Source of the DNA: an uncultured Methanobrevibacter sp.
Lineage (GTDB): Archaea; Methanobacteriota; Methanobacteria; Methanobacteriales; Methanobacteriaceae
Direction: 5' to 3'
Assembly (NCBI RefSeq): GCF_947166415.1
Contig: NZ_CAMVEE010000005.1
Location: forward strand, 1-64,000
Length of the DNA: 64,000 bases
Below the pieces are notes generated by a model, which worked only from the letters and a program-made list of their open reading frames with translations, was not told where the DNA came from and searched no databases. The translations under genes were made by a program, and so were the position numbers. The first letter of the stretch is position 1; every line of letters starts with the position of its first letter. This document shows positions 26,400 through 37,012 of the stretch, piece by piece.

Positions 26400-29012
26400 T
26401 CAGCCAATATTCCACCCCAAATCATCTAACTTTTCTTCAAAAGTATTTTTTAAATATTTACTAAACTCCAACTCTATAAAAATATCAACATTATTGCCGG
26501 TTGGAGTTGCAATAATCCTTTTTATATTTTTTTCGAATAATTTTAGTCTATTAAATATTTCTATCAAATCATTGTGATCAATAACACCTTTAATAATTAC
26601 ATCAAGCTCATTTATTGACTTATCAATATAATTAACAGTGACTGTATTTGAATCAATTGGTTCTGGAGTTATTTGAGGCTCTGGTAATTGAGGTTCTTCT
26701 TCAATTTGATTTGATTCAATTATTGGTTTTGCTTTATCGAAATCTATTATTCCCCATACTTGTTTATTTTTGATTACTGTTTCATAAAGTTCATGAATGT
26801 CATATTCGCTAAATCTAATATTTATCTTATTAACACTTCTTTGATATATCCATTTATTCCCCACTTTATTGACCCATGCAATTCCAGTTTTATTTTTCTG
26901 ATTTGGATTGAATGAACTAAAATATTTTTCAGGCAATGGTGATAATATGTCTGAACTTATCACAATAGGTTCTTCTTTAGTTTCAGGAATTATAAAATCA
27001 TCAGGAATATCAATAATTCTGCTTGCTTTATTATAATCTTTTATTCCCCAAGTTAAATTATTTTCTTTAATTTTTTGATGAAGATTATAGATGTTTTCGT
27101 CAGCGAAATAAATTTTATTTTTGTTTATGTTTCTTTGATATACCCATTGTTTACCTACATAATTTACCCATGCAATACCTGTTTTGTTAGATTTGGACTC
27201 AATGAATTGTTTCCCATATTCTGCAGGGAGTGGAGCATAAATATCAGGATCAATCTCCTCAGGAACGTTGTCATTTGCATCCATAGTTTTAGGTTTAGAC
27301 GGAATTACAAAATCATCGGGAATATCTATAATTTTTCTAGCTCTCTCATAATCTCTAATTCCCCAAACATGATTATTTTCTTTAACTATCCTATGAAGTT
27401 CATAAATATCATCTTCAATGAAATTAATCTTTTTACCATTTATACTCTTTGAATATGAGAATTTAATGCCTGTTCCGGGCATATTAACCCATGCAATACC
27501 AGTTTGATTCATCGGACTAGATTTAAATGCATTTTCATATTCGATTGGAAGAGGAGCATAAATATCTGGGTCGATCAATTTTTCCTGAGGATCTTCTTCT
27601 CCATCATCGTAAATTCCATATTTAATTTGATTAACATAATAATAAAATTGAATATATAATTCCCCAAATTCTTGTTTTCCCCTATTCATCCAATATTTAT
27701 ATGTGGTTTTAGAAATTTTTGCATATCTAATGGCTTCATCTTCACTTTTTCCCATTGCTAAATATTCTAAAATTTTATTCATATTCATTAGTGTATTTTT
27801 ATTTCCAAATGAATCTGTTTTAATTAATTTTGGAATTTTTGGTTTTTTACTCTTTTTTACAGATAAACATGCCTTAAAAAAATCAACATAAGGCTTAACG
27901 CCTTCTTGACCTTTGAAATACCAATTACAGATAACAGACAAATCAATATCTGCATTTTTTGCAGATTCCTCTTTTGTTTTTCCAGATTTAAAATTTTCTA
28001 AAAATATTTTTCTATTAATCTCTTTTGTTTCGTATTCCTTGATTTGTTCTTTAATGATGAGGTCATATTCTCTATAAAAATAATCATAGGGCACTATATT
28101 TTGTTTTCCTTTCTCAATCCAGGTATTTACTTCATCTACTTCAAAAAAACGTGACTGATAAATATCTTTTCCATTTTTTAACTCATTAAGTACTTCATCC
28201 ATTTTATTTTTAGTTTTATTAATTCTATCAAGTTCTTCCAATCGTCTTAAGAAAAAAGTATATTCTGGTTTATCCCCATTTCTCCCTTCATTGCACCAGT
28301 GAAGTATTTTATATCTTGGAATTTTAGCTAATTCAGCGGCTTCTTTTCTAGATTTTCCATTACTAATAGCTTCTAAAACAATTTCCATTTGTTCAAGCGT
28401 ATTGTTTTCTAATTCAATAACAGTTTTTTCTTCAATTTTATCTTTAGAATGTCTTTTATAATCATGAGAAGCAATTTTAGCGTTTTGAGAAAGTTCCTTA
28501 TTTTTTGATTGAATTTTAAAAGTTGCTTTAATTAATCTTTCAAGGTTATCAATAAAATCATTATTCAAATTACCTAGATCTATTACTTCCAACTCTAAAG
28601 GGTTATTTACCGATTTAAAGTTTGTTTTTTTAAGACCAAAAGTATTAATATAAGGATACTTTTCTTGTAAAATATTATTATTTATCAAAATATGAAGTTC
28701 AGCATTTTTAATACTGAATAATCCTAAACAATCACTATTAAATTGAATATTCTGATCAAAATCAATTATTAAACAAGTATCCTTCCCAGTAATATCTTTA
28801 ATAGATTTATCTTTAATACCAAATAAAAAAAAGAATTTATCGTTATTTTCATATTTTGTAAACCAAAAATCTTTATTTTTAAAATAGAAAATATAACTAA
28901 TTTTACCATCAAAATTAACATCATTATTAAAGTTTGTGACTTTTTTAACACTTGGTAAAGTAGCAAATAATTTATTAAAAAGTCGTTGTTGGTTTCTATT
29001 GATTTGATTCAT
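26400..29012 (-). CDS. Large protein of unknown function: HTH-like repeats followed by three AP2-like repeats
   Basis: Three about 90-aa repeats (PDIYAPLPxEY...NxTGIAWVNxxGxxxxYxRxxNxxxIxFxExxIYxLHxxVxxNxxxWGIxDYxxAxxIIDIPDDFxIP) and N-terminal repeats (ISNGKSRKEAAELAKIPRYKILHWCNEG; FKSGKTKEESAKNADIDLSVICNWYFKG; LAMGKSEDEAIRYAKISKTTYKYWMNRG). Confidence 0.7.
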   Translation of the reverse strand: MNQINRNQQRLFNKLFATLPSVKKVTNFNNDVNFDGKISYIFYFKNKDFWFTKYENNDKFFFLFGIKDKSIKDITGKDTCLIIDFDQNIQFNSDCLGLFSIKNAELHILINNNILQEKYPYINTFGLKKTNFKSVNNPLELEVIDLGNLNNDFIDNLERLIKATFKIQSKNKELSQNAKIASHDYKRHSKDKIEEKTVIELENNTLEQMEIVLEAISNGKSRKEAAELAKIPRYKILHWCNEGRNGDKPEYTFFLRRLEELDRINKTKNKMDEVLNELKNGKDIYQSRFFEVDEVNTWIEKGKQNIVPYDYFYREYDLIIKEQIKEYETKEINRKIFLENFKSGKTKEESAKNADIDLSVICNWYFKGQEGVKPYVDFFKACLSVKKSKKPKIPKLIKTDSFGNKNTLMNMNKILEYLAMGKSEDEAIRYAKISKTTYKYWMNRGKQEFGELYIQFYYYVNQIKYGIYDDGEEDPQEKLIDPDIYAPLPIEYENAFKSSPMNQTGIAWVNMPGTGIKFSYSKSINGKKINFIEDDIYELHRIVKENNHVWGIRDYERARKIIDIPDDFVIPSKPKTMDANDNVPEEIDPDIYAPLPAEYGKQFIESKSNKTGIAWVNYVGKQWVYQRNINKNKIYFADENIYNLHQKIKENNLTWGIKDYNKASRIIDIPDDFIIPETKEEPIVISSDILSPLPEKYFSSFNPNQKNKTGIAWVNKVGNKWIYQRSVNKINIRFSEYDIHELYETVIKNKQVWGIIDFDKAKPIIESNQIEEEPQLPEPQITPEPIDSNTVTVNYIDKSINELDVIIKGVIDHNDLIEIFNRLKLFEKNIKRIIATPTGNNVDIFIELEFSKYLKNTFEEKLDDLGWNIG

Positions 29013-29225
29013 ATTTATCCCTAAAATTGATAATATTTTGATAATATTATATTAGTACTTAATCTAATTAAATTTATCTTTAAAATAGGGAGCATCTTAT
29101 TAAAATCAGGAAAATAATCAAGAACAATAATTCCATAATTTAATACAATAGGAAAAAATATTAAATTTAATCAATCATTCTAAATTATTAACAAGAAAAA
29201 ACAGAACATACATTAGGTGAAAAAA

Positions 29226-29870
29226 ATGCCAGACTATTGCAAAAACTGCGGCGCAAAAATTTCAGAAAACGACCAGTACTGTCCCGACTGCGGAAAACAA
29301 TTACAAAAAACTTCACTAAACTTCTGCCCAAACTGCGGCGAAGCACTAGAAAAAAACGTGAAGTTCTGCGGAAGCTGCGGATACCAGCTACCAATAAAAC
29401 AGCCAAAAATAAAGGAGGACATCTTTTTTAAAAAGTATCAGGTCCCCATCATAATAATAGGAGGACTCCTAATCCTTGCAGTCATTGCAATCGCAAGCCT
29501 TTCAACCATCGCATTCTATGGAACCCAAGAGGTCCAGGTAAACACAATCGAATTTGAAATACCTGATACCTTCCAGGAAAACACATTAAAATACCTGCAT
29601 GAAAACGATCAAGGCATCATAACCGAATCCAAATATTTCGAAGACGGATCAGACTTTATCCAGATTGACGTGATGTATTCTGCAAACACATTCGTTGATG
29701 CAAACCGGGTCAACAGCAATCTCGGCGGACAAAGGCAAAACATGTTCGGATATGACGGATACTACAACGAGCTTTCAGACGCATATTCATTTTCATTTGT
29801 AAAGGACAACAAGCTCTGTACCGTTTACACTTCAAATTATAATCTGCTCACTGAGGTCGAGGTTTTATAA
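29226..29870 (+). CDS. Double zinc-ribbon membrane-anchored protein
   Basis: CKNCGAKISENDQYCPDCGKQ, CPNCGEALEKNVKFCGSCG, then a TM segment and a beta-rich domain. Confidence 0.75.
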   Translation: MPDYCKNCGAKISENDQYCPDCGKQLQKTSLNFCPNCGEALEKNVKFCGSCGYQLPIKQPKIKEDIFFKKYQVPIIIIGGLLILAVIAIASLSTIAFYGTQEVQVNTIEFEIPDTFQENTLKYLHENDQGIITESKYFEDGSDFIQIDVMYSANTFVDANRVNSNLGGQRQNMFGYDGYYNELSDAYSFSFVKDNKLCTVYTSNYNLLTEVEVL

Positions 29871-29956
29871 TTAAATACCTCTTTTTTTACTTTAAAAAAC
29901 TATTACAATCATGTGTCCAAAATAATATAAATTATTAGCATCATATAGTAATCTAG

Positions 29957-29992
29957 AGACGGATTTGGAAAAACAATTGCAAAATCCCGTCT
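29957..29992. repeat. Inverted repeat AGACGGATTT...AAATcCCGTCT
   Basis: 10 paired positions with a one-base bulge in the 249-nt intergenic region. Confidence 0.5.
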
Positions 29993-30119
29993 GGAATGCA
30001 ATGTGCAAGTTAAAACAATTTCAAAACTTGAAAAATATTGAAATGAAAGCCAAACATTTCCTTTAGTAAAGACAATAACGGAATTATTATATTAACACGA
30101 AGTATAACAGGAGGAGAAA

Positions 30120-31064
30120 ATGAACTGTCCAAAATGCGGAAATGAAAACGAAAATGAAGCAAAATTCTGCAAACATTGCGGAACACCACTTAATTCTGTT
30201 TCTAAAGCAACTACCAAAACAACAGATAAAAATAAAATGATAATTATTGCCCTAATAGCTGTAGTGGCTATTTTAGCTGTAGGTGTGCTTTTTGTAGGAG
30301 GATTATTTAATAGCAATATTCCTCTTGAAACAATGGATTTTGAAATATTTGAAATGGACGTGCCTGTTGGTGCTAGATTTGAAGAATTTACATCAATTCC
30401 TGCTTATGGAAATATCGGAGGGTTAGTGTATTTACAAAATAAAGGTGCATATTCCGAAGAAATATCAACATTTGGAATTTCAAAAATGGGTCCGTCAATA
30501 CCTTCAGCGATGAAATACGAACGTGAAGAAGATGGCGTTGTAATTTTTAAAGATGAAACTGGAACAGGATTATATCTTGCTGCAAAAAACATTGATGATT
30601 ATTCTTTCAATATAATGGGAAGAGATCCTAATACAATGGTTAAAATGCTCAATTCAATAAAAATCACTGACAAAACAAAATTAGCAAGTCAAAGCAGCAG
30701 TTCAAGTTCATCAACAACACAGTCCAGTCCGTCTTCACCATCCTCAATAAGCATTTTAGGTGGAAGCTTCTCAACTGGAAGCGCTGAATCAGACAAGACC
30801 TACGCTAGAATCAATGTCGGAACCGCACATGCGGGTGAAAACGTGATTGTCCAAATCTGGTATTCAAGGGATGGAAACACTCTAAACCACGGTAACATGG
30901 TGCCTGCAAGCGTCCACTCAGACGGTTATCTTGAAATAGCCAGTGCCGATGCATACCATTACTATCCGGACCATGCGACAATCAACATCTATGACACAAA
31001 CAGTCATCTTTTGACATCAAAAAGCGTTAACCTAAGCCCTTCAAGCGGTACTCAAACATTCTAG
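30120..31064 (+). CDS. Zinc-ribbon membrane-anchored protein with Ser-rich linker and extracellular domain
   Basis: MNCPKCGNENENEAKFCKHCGTPL, TM, SSSSSSTTQSSPSSPSS linker. Confidence 0.75.
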   Translation: MNCPKCGNENENEAKFCKHCGTPLNSVSKATTKTTDKNKMIIIALIAVVAILAVGVLFVGGLFNSNIPLETMDFEIFEMDVPVGARFEEFTSIPAYGNIGGLVYLQNKGAYSEEISTFGISKMGPSIPSAMKYEREEDGVVIFKDETGTGLYLAAKNIDDYSFNIMGRDPNTMVKMLNSIKITDKTKLASQSSSSSSSTTQSSPSSPSSISILGGSFSTGSAESDKTYARINVGTAHAGENVIVQIWYSRDGNTLNHGNMVPASVHSDGYLEIASADAYHYYPDHATINIYDTNSHLLTSKSVNLSPSSGTQTF

Positions 31065-31070
31065 AGTACC
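31047..31070 (+). terminator. Hairpin GGTACTC...GAGTACC then CTCTTTTTTT
   Basis: 7-bp arms; stop codon TAG at 31062-31064 overlaps the 3' arm. Confidence 0.65.
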
Positions 31071-31086
31071 CTCTTTTTTTCTTTTT

Positions 31087-32451
31087 TTAATTTGACTTGG
31101 ACTTGTATCCGACAAGTGAAGCGAATACTGAAATCAAACATAACACTACACAAATCAGACATGTTATCTGGCAGCTGCTTGTCAATAGAGGATAATACTC
31201 AGGAATTATAGGCACGTCCCCCATCACGAATGCGAAAACCAGTGTCAAAAGCCCCATGCTCATTGCCTGGCCTACGGTACGCATGGTTGCCACTGAAGCT
31301 GAAGCGACTGAAGTGTCTTTCGGCGGAACGGATCCCATGATGACGCTTGTATTCGGAGGTGAGAAAAGACCGAACGCAACGCCGTAAATCACCATTGAGG
31401 CAATTAGAAACTCAAGTGATGTTCCCTTGTCCAAAAATGAGAATAAAATTAATGAAATTGTACCCAGTGCCATTCCAATGGCTGCCAATATCTGCGGAAT
31501 GTATCTGTCAGCCAATCTACCGGCAATCGGTGCGAGAATCACCTGGCATACCGGTGCAACCAATAGAATGGTTCCTGCGGTCTGTGAATCGAATCCCTTT
31601 ATGTACTGCAGGTGGTAATTGAGGATTGTTGTTACCGCAAATGTTGCAAGATATGCGCATAGGGAAGCCATGTTCGCCGATAGGAACTTGTGGTTTTTGA
31701 AAAACCTGACATCGAATACCGGATGGTCCACCTTAAGCTCAACTGCACCAAATATTAATAAAACAATAGCTCCCAAGACGGTCAGGATTACGCCGAGAGG
31801 CTCGTTTAGAATTGTAAAGCCATAGATGAACAGTGCTATTCCGACACAGTAGAGCACTGAACCTTTCAAGTCTATCGGGATTCCTTCAAATGTAATCCAC
31901 TCATCATCGATTTTCAATAGAAGAACGATTATTGCTAAAAGAAACGGAACTGCAAAGAGCACTACCGCTCTCCAGCCGAACTGGTAGTTCAAAAATCCTC
32001 CAAGAAACGGAGATAGGGACAGTCCCACATAGACTCCCGTGATGTTCATTCCAAGTGCCTTTCCCCTTTCCTGCGGGTCAAAGGCAGACACCACCATCGC
32101 CATTGAGGTTACGTTGATGAAGGCAAGAACAAGACCCAGCACCAGACGGCAGACAAGAAACTGGTCTGAAGTTGCAACCAGCACGTTGACGATTGAAATT
32201 ATTATAAATAGTGCGCTGGCTATGATTGTAACCTTTTTAAGACCGTATTTTCCTGAAATCTGGCCTGCTGGAATGGAAAGCATTGCCATTACTAAAAAAA
32301 AGATTATTGTAATCCAGTTCTGGACAATATTGCTCATGTGAAACTCGGTTGCGATTGACGGAATTACAATGTTTACTGCATTGACCGCAAAAACCGCAAA
32401 GAAGTTCAATATTGTACAAATCAAAAGGATTATGTTTTTCTTTTCCATCAA
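31087..32451 (-). CDS. MFS transporter (DHA2-like drug exporter)
   Basis: NIVIPSIATEFHMS...; RLVLGLVLAFINVTSMAMV; multiple TM segments. Confidence 0.87.
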   Translation of the reverse strand: MMEKKNIILLICTILNFFAVFAVNAVNIVIPSIATEFHMSNIVQNWITIIFFLVMAMLSIPAGQISGKYGLKKVTIIASALFIIISIVNVLVATSDQFLVCRLVLGLVLAFINVTSMAMVVSAFDPQERGKALGMNITGVYVGLSLSPFLGGFLNYQFGWRAVVLFAVPFLLAIIVLLLKIDDEWITFEGIPIDLKGSVLYCVGIALFIYGFTILNEPLGVILTVLGAIVLLIFGAVELKVDHPVFDVRFFKNHKFLSANMASLCAYLATFAVTTILNYHLQYIKGFDSQTAGTILLVAPVCQVILAPIAGRLADRYIPQILAAIGMALGTISLILFSFLDKGTSLEFLIASMVIYGVAFGLFSPPNTSVIMGSVPPKDTSVASASVATMRTVGQAMSMGLLTLVFAFVMGDVPIIPEYYPLLTSSCQITCLICVVLCLISVFASLVGYKSKSN

Positions 32452-32546
32452 TATTACTATTTCAAGATAATGATTAATAATTTTTTTTGAATTTGACCAA
32501 TTAATATTAATAGTTGGACTAAGAAAAATATTACACAGGTGCTAGA

Positions 32547-33326
32547 ATGGATTTTCTTTACATAAAGATTATAGAATATTTTGTGGAAATAGCCGTATTC
32601 ATGGTTTTAATGGTAATTGCAAGTTTCCTTTTAAAAAAAATTATGAAAAGCAGGAATAAAATATTTAACCCTCGGGAATATTTCCCGGAAGAGGAAATCC
32701 ATTCACTGAGACAGGTATTTTACCTGATAATGATGGCAGCATGTTTCATCAACATCCTGTATTCGCTTGTTTTTGTTTCTACAGATGTAATATACCTTGT
32801 AATATTTGATATTCTCCTGTCATTGTTTGTTGCAATCAGACTGGACAGAAGCATTCTTAAAAACAAGATTTTGATATTTCTGTTGGTTCCATATGGTTCC
32901 CTGACCTATTTGCTCTTTGGAAATACCCTTGTAGGATTTCTGGATTTTCTTCACGTCCCGATATTCATTTACATCATAAAAATCTACTATGACAAGTTCA
33001 GGGAATATACCGAGTCAAACGGTTTGGGAATAGCAATAATACTCCTGTTTATGATAGTCTTCATCAGTTTCCTGGCAACTCAAGTTGCAGAAGGGGCTAA
33101 TGCTTTGGATTCCCTCGTTATGGTTTCAAACGCTTTTACAAGTAACGGATATGCAGTTTTAGGAAATTCCATTGCTGGAAAACTGGATGCTATAGTTCTG
33201 GTTTGGGCGGGTTATATCCTATCCGGAGTGGGTACCGCAACACTGACAGCCGCAATCCTTACAAAACACTTCAACAGCAAATTTGAAGAGCTGGAAGAGC
33301 TGATTAAAAAGAACAATGAGGAATAG
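32547..33326 (+). CDS. Membrane protein, possible ion-channel-like
   Basis: Multiple TM segments and a pore-like stretch LVMVSNAFTSNGYAVLGNS before the last TM. Confidence 0.55.
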   Translation: MDFLYIKIIEYFVEIAVFMVLMVIASFLLKKIMKSRNKIFNPREYFPEEEIHSLRQVFYLIMMAACFINILYSLVFVSTDVIYLVIFDILLSLFVAIRLDRSILKNKILIFLLVPYGSLTYLLFGNTLVGFLDFLHVPIFIYIIKIYYDKFREYTESNGLGIAIILLFMIVFISFLATQVAEGANALDSLVMVSNAFTSNGYAVLGNSIAGKLDAIVLVWAGYILSGVGTATLTAAILTKHFNSKFEELEELIKKNNEE

Positions 33327-33329
33327 ATT

Positions 33330-34232
33330 CTATCTTATTTTTTCCATCAATCCGGATTTTCGGGCATAGTGGAACATGTACAGTTGAACGTATCCCGCAT
33401 ATTCTCCGAATTCCTCCATTCCAAAATCCCTTACCTTTGCCACGCTGATGTCCTTTCCTTCAAAATACAAATGGGAAACTATTCTTTTTATCCACACATC
33501 AGACGGGAATGCCTCTTTGAAGTTGAATCCGTAAAGCAGTATGCAGTCTGCGACCTTAGGACCGACTCCCGGAAGTTCAAGCACTGTTTCGAATGCTTCC
33601 TCATAACTCATTTTAGGGATTTCAGAAAGGTCCGTTTCAAGTGTAAGGAGCTGTGAAGCCTTTCTCATGTAAGGTGCCCTGTAGCCAACACCGCATGATT
33701 TCAGATTATTGGAGTCACACCTGCCGCATAAGTCAATCTCTTCATCATCATCGAGAAAAATGTCACTAAAATCAGAAATGCCAGGGAAAGCGTAAAAACC
33801 ATCATATTCACATCCCCACCTGCACTTTATATCGGAAATTGACTTGGTCCACCTTTTTATTGAGTTGTTTGCAGAGCATATCGATGAGATGATGCATTCA
33901 AATGGATCCGGTGCCAAAAATAGTCTGAGGCCTCTGCAAAACCTGCTCATTTCAGCAAGCTCCGCATGATTTGACAGGTATTTGTAGAACTTATCCAAAT
34001 CAAAATCAAGATCATAAATGTATTTCATGGTTGAAAGGGCCTCATTTTGGGTGATGTCCCCCTTAAAGTCAAAATCAAGATATTCGCCGGACTGTTTGGC
34101 GTTGAAAACAACCGGTTTTTCCCCGACCATGACGACCTGACTGAAAACATCCCCTGATTTTATCCATGGAGGCTGTGAAGTCTGGCCTGAAGTCTGGGTC
34201 AGGTTCAAATCAATTAGTGAATCTATTATCAT
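33330..34232 (-). CDS. Base-excision DNA glycosylase (OGG/HhH-GPD family)
   Basis: HhH motif [35 protein letters not shown] with catalytic K and [13 protein letters not shown]. Confidence 0.87.
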   Translation of the reverse strand: MIIDSLIDLNLTQTSGQTSQPPWIKSGDVFSQVVMVGEKPVVFNAKQSGEYLDFDFKGDITQNEALSTMKYIYDLDFDLDKFYKYLSNHAELAEMSRFCRGLRLFLAPDPFECIISSICSANNSIKRWTKSISDIKCRWGCEYDGFYAFPGISDFSDIFLDDDEEIDLCGRCDSNNLKSCGVGYRAPYMRKASQLLTLETDLSEIPKMSYEEAFETVLELPGVGPKVADCILLYGFNFKEAFPSDVWIKRIVSHLYFEGKDISVAKVRDFGMEEFGEYAGYVQLYMFHYARKSGLMEKIR

Positions 34233-35053
34233 AGGCGAACAGCTACATTATTTTCTTTCAGGTACTCCTTGACAGTACCTATTGAATATTGATTGAAGTG
34301 GAAAATGCTTGCAGCAAGGGCCGCTGACACGTCGGTCTTTTCAAATACTTCCAGAATATGTTTAGGCTCTCCGACGCCTCCGCTTGCAATGACCGGAATG
34401 TCGACTGAATCGTTGATTGCCTTATTCAGCTCGATGTCATATCCGTTTTGGGTTCCGTCCCCATCCATGCTTGTAAGCAGAATTTCACCTGCTCCAAGAT
34501 CCTGGCACTTTTGTGCCCACTGGATTGCGTCGATTCCTGTAAATTCGCGACCGCCATATATGCTTGTGTCAAACCAGCAGTATCCTTTGTCTGTTTCGAT
34601 TACAGTCCTGTCCGGTGCGTCATCCGGATGGTCAACATACCTTCTTTTTGCATCTATTCCTATAACGACAGCCTGTGATCCGACGACCTTGGATGCTTCG
34701 GTTAGAAGCTCCGGATTCTTGATGGCCGCGGTGTTTGTGGAGCACTTGTCTGCGCCCGCCTTGAGCATTTTTATGTAATCGTCAACTTTCCTTATTCCTC
34801 CGCCTACGCAAATCGGCATGAAGACGTTTTCTGTCAATCTGTCGATAACGTCCGCCATTGTTGCGCGCCTTTCATGGGAAGCTGTAATATCCAAAACCAC
34901 AACCTCATCGGCACCTTCCTCATAGTATCTGGTTGCCAAATCCACAGGGTTTCCGGCGTATTTGATTTCCTTAAATTCAACGCCCTTCACGACCCTTCCT
35001 TCAGGAACCTGAAGGTCGCAGTCTAGACAGGGAATAATTCTTTTGGTTAACAT
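34229..35053 (-). CDS. hisF: Imidazole glycerol phosphate synthase subunit HisF
   Basis: [10 protein letters not shown]...[31 protein letters not shown]. Confidence 0.95.
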   Translation of the reverse strand: MLTKRIIPCLDCDLQVPEGRVVKGVEFKEIKYAGNPVDLATRYYEEGADEVVVLDITASHERRATMADVIDRLTENVFMPICVGGGIRKVDDYIKMLKAGADKCSTNTAAIKNPELLTEASKVVGSQAVVIGIDAKRRYVDHPDDAPDRTVIETDKGYCWFDTSIYGGREFTGIDAIQWAQKCQDLGAGEILLTSMDGDGTQNGYDIELNKAINDSVDIPVIASGGVGEPKHILEVFEKTDVSAALAASIFHFNQYSIGTVKEYLKENNVAVRL

Positions 35054-35098
35054 AGTATCAAATAAAAAAAAGTAGTCATTGCTTAAAAAATAATATTT

Positions 35099-35260
35099 TT
35101 AAGCAGAGAATCTTAAAACAAAACAAAATATTGCTAAAACAACAGTAGCAACTAAAACGTGCTCAGGAGAAAGTTTCGGACCAAGACTTTCTTCGTCAAA
35201 GTATCTTACTAAACCTGCACCTGTCTGAGGCATAGAAATCTTATTATCTTTTTTTGCCAT
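35099..35260 (-). CDS. Preprotein translocase subunit Sec61-beta / SecG (archaeal)
   Basis: Not in ORF track. MAKKDNKISMPQTGAGLVRYFDEESLGPKLSPEHVLVATVVLAIFCFVLRFSA*; typical Sec61-beta. Confidence 0.92.
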   Translation of the reverse strand: MAKKDNKISMPQTGAGLVRYFDEESLGPKLSPEHVLVATVVLAIFCFVLRFSA

Positions 35261-35329
35261 AATTAATCTCCTTATTTAATTTCATTAAAAATAATCAATT
35301 ATAAATTATTATATTCATAGTATATAAAG

Positions 35330-35797
35330 CTATATTTTCTCTTTTTTAATTACCTGAATGTCGCTTATTCTTGTATCAGGGTACTGTCCGTTCTCATCCT
35401 TTTCAACGGCCTTTACCATATCCCATACAGTAAGCAATGCAACGCTCACACCGGTAATAGCTTCCATTTCAACACCGGTTTTTCCCAAAGTGCTGACTGA
35501 GCATGTTGCAGTGATTTCTGTCTCATCGACCTTGAAGTCAAGCTCGATTCCGGTAAGCGCCAAAGGATGGCATAGCGGAATCATGGAAGAGGTATTCTTG
35601 ACTGCCTGGATTCCTGCGATTTGAGCTGTAGTCAAAACGTTTCCCTTTTTGATTTCCTCGTTTTGAATCAGTTCGATGGTGTGCTTGTCCAAGCATATCT
35701 TTCCACTTGCAATTGCTCTTCTTTTCTGGTCTGGCTTTGCGCCCACTTCAACCATGTGGACTCCAGAGTCTGTTAAATGTGTAAATTCATCTGCCAT
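35330..35797 (-). CDS. moaC: Cyclic pyranopterin monophosphate synthase
   Basis: [56 protein letters not shown]. Confidence 0.95.
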   Translation of the reverse strand: MADEFTHLTDSGVHMVEVGAKPDQKRRAIASGKICLDKHTIELIQNEEIKKGNVLTTAQIAGIQAVKNTSSMIPLCHPLALTGIELDFKVDETEITATCSVSTLGKTGVEMEAITGVSVALLTVWDMVKAVEKDENGQYPDTRISDIQVIKKEKI

Positions 35798-35802
35798 AAT
35801 AT

Positions 35803-37011
35803 CTACTTCTCGCTTACTTCAATTACATCCAATTGTGCACAAATTGCCTTGACGCCCAAAATGTCGCTTACGTTAGGCTGGCTTCTTCCATCATCACCTG
35901 AAATCAGTTCCTTGATGTAAAGGCCCCCTTCGGTTTTGATGCGCATTTTGAACCTTTTCTCGTCGATTGCATCCACCGAAAGGTCCAGCACGTTCTTGAT
36001 TCGCACCTTATCGGCACGACGCCTCATAACCCTTAAAGGGGTTTGCTGATGGATTTCACCCAATTCCAGCAATTCCTTGAGTTTGTCCTTATCATATGCC
36101 TCGTCGCATTCGACCAGGGCTTCATAAACCTTATATGCGTCAGGTGAAGACTGCTTGATGATTGCCTTTCTGCTTCTTTGGCAATACTTCAGGTCATGAT
36201 AGGCTGTTTTGCCCTCATTGATCTCATTTATCCTGTCTTCAATTTCCTTTAAATTAAATTTTCTTAATTTCGGTTCCTTGATTTCCAGAACGAACTGCCT
36301 GCCGGAACCGAGCATCAATACGTCGATGTCTTCCCTTCCGGCGCCGTGGAATTTTGCCTCACGGCCCTTGGTCAGTTTCAGGAAATGCTCGGAAATCAGT
36401 TCTTCCACTGATTCGGGGTATTGCTTTCCTGTGAAGTTGCATTCCTCACAACCTCTGCCCTTGCATTTGCTGCATGGCCATTTGGTTTGAGGGATTCCCC
36501 TTTTGAACTTGTTGTATCTTCCTTCAATGTATAACGGATTAATTTGAATCTTTACTTTAGGCTCGCCTGTGAGGTCAATGCTGAAGACTATATCCTGGGC
36601 TTCGAATTCCGCTTCCTTATCATACCTTTCCCAAAGTTCAAGCCCTATAAGCCTGTTGACTTCCTTTTTTAATGTCTCGACAGTCAATTCGAACTTTTCT
36701 GATAGCGCATCATCCCTTTCCTGAATGTCTTTTGGGATTTTGGAGCCTACAAGAAATGTGTCGAACTCTATTTCCAGCTGGTCAATCTTGTCGTCGATTT
36801 TGGTGTACAGGTCCTCGTCGAGCTTGTCGAAGAGGTTATCGCAGATGACACAGTCTGAATCTTTTAAATCAATGCCTAAAGCGTCACAGACCTTGTCTGC
36901 CCTTTCTATATTGTTGGTACCTTCGATTGTCCTTGAAAGCTTTCGGCCAAGACAGTTTCTGCAGATTTTACCGTCACATTCATCCAGTATTTGCTTTGCT
37001 AACTCAAACAT
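35803..37011 (-). CDS. pus10: tRNA pseudouridine(54/55) synthase Pus10
   Basis: N-terminal CRNCLGR...[59 protein letters not shown]. Confidence 0.93.
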   Translation of the reverse strand: MFELAKQILDECDGKICRNCLGRKLSRTIEGTNNIERADKVCDALGIDLKDSDCVICDNLFDKLDEDLYTKIDDKIDQLEIEFDTFLVGSKIPKDIQERDDALSEKFELTVETLKKEVNRLIGLELWERYDKEAEFEAQDIVFSIDLTGEPKVKIQINPLYIEGRYNKFKRGIPQTKWPCSKCKGRGCEECNFTGKQYPESVEELISEHFLKLTKGREAKFHGAGREDIDVLMLGSGRQFVLEIKEPKLRKFNLKEIEDRINEINEGKTAYHDLKYCQRSRKAIIKQSSPDAYKVYEALVECDEAYDKDKLKELLELGEIHQQTPLRVMRRRADKVRIKNVLDLSVDAIDEKRFKMRIKTEGGLYIKELISGDDGRSQPNVSDILGVKAICAQLDVIEVSEK

Positions 37012-37012
37012 G

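Noticed and set aside
27075-27452. Plus-strand 125-aa ORF within the AP2-repeat gene
   Set aside because: Antisense translation of an AT-rich repeat-containing CDS; hydrophobic low-complexity sequence.
26400-29012. Phage terminase or transposase identity for the 870-aa protein based on its HTH repeats
   Set aside because: No ATPase or nuclease motifs and no other phage genes nearby; only the HTH-like repeats resemble those families.
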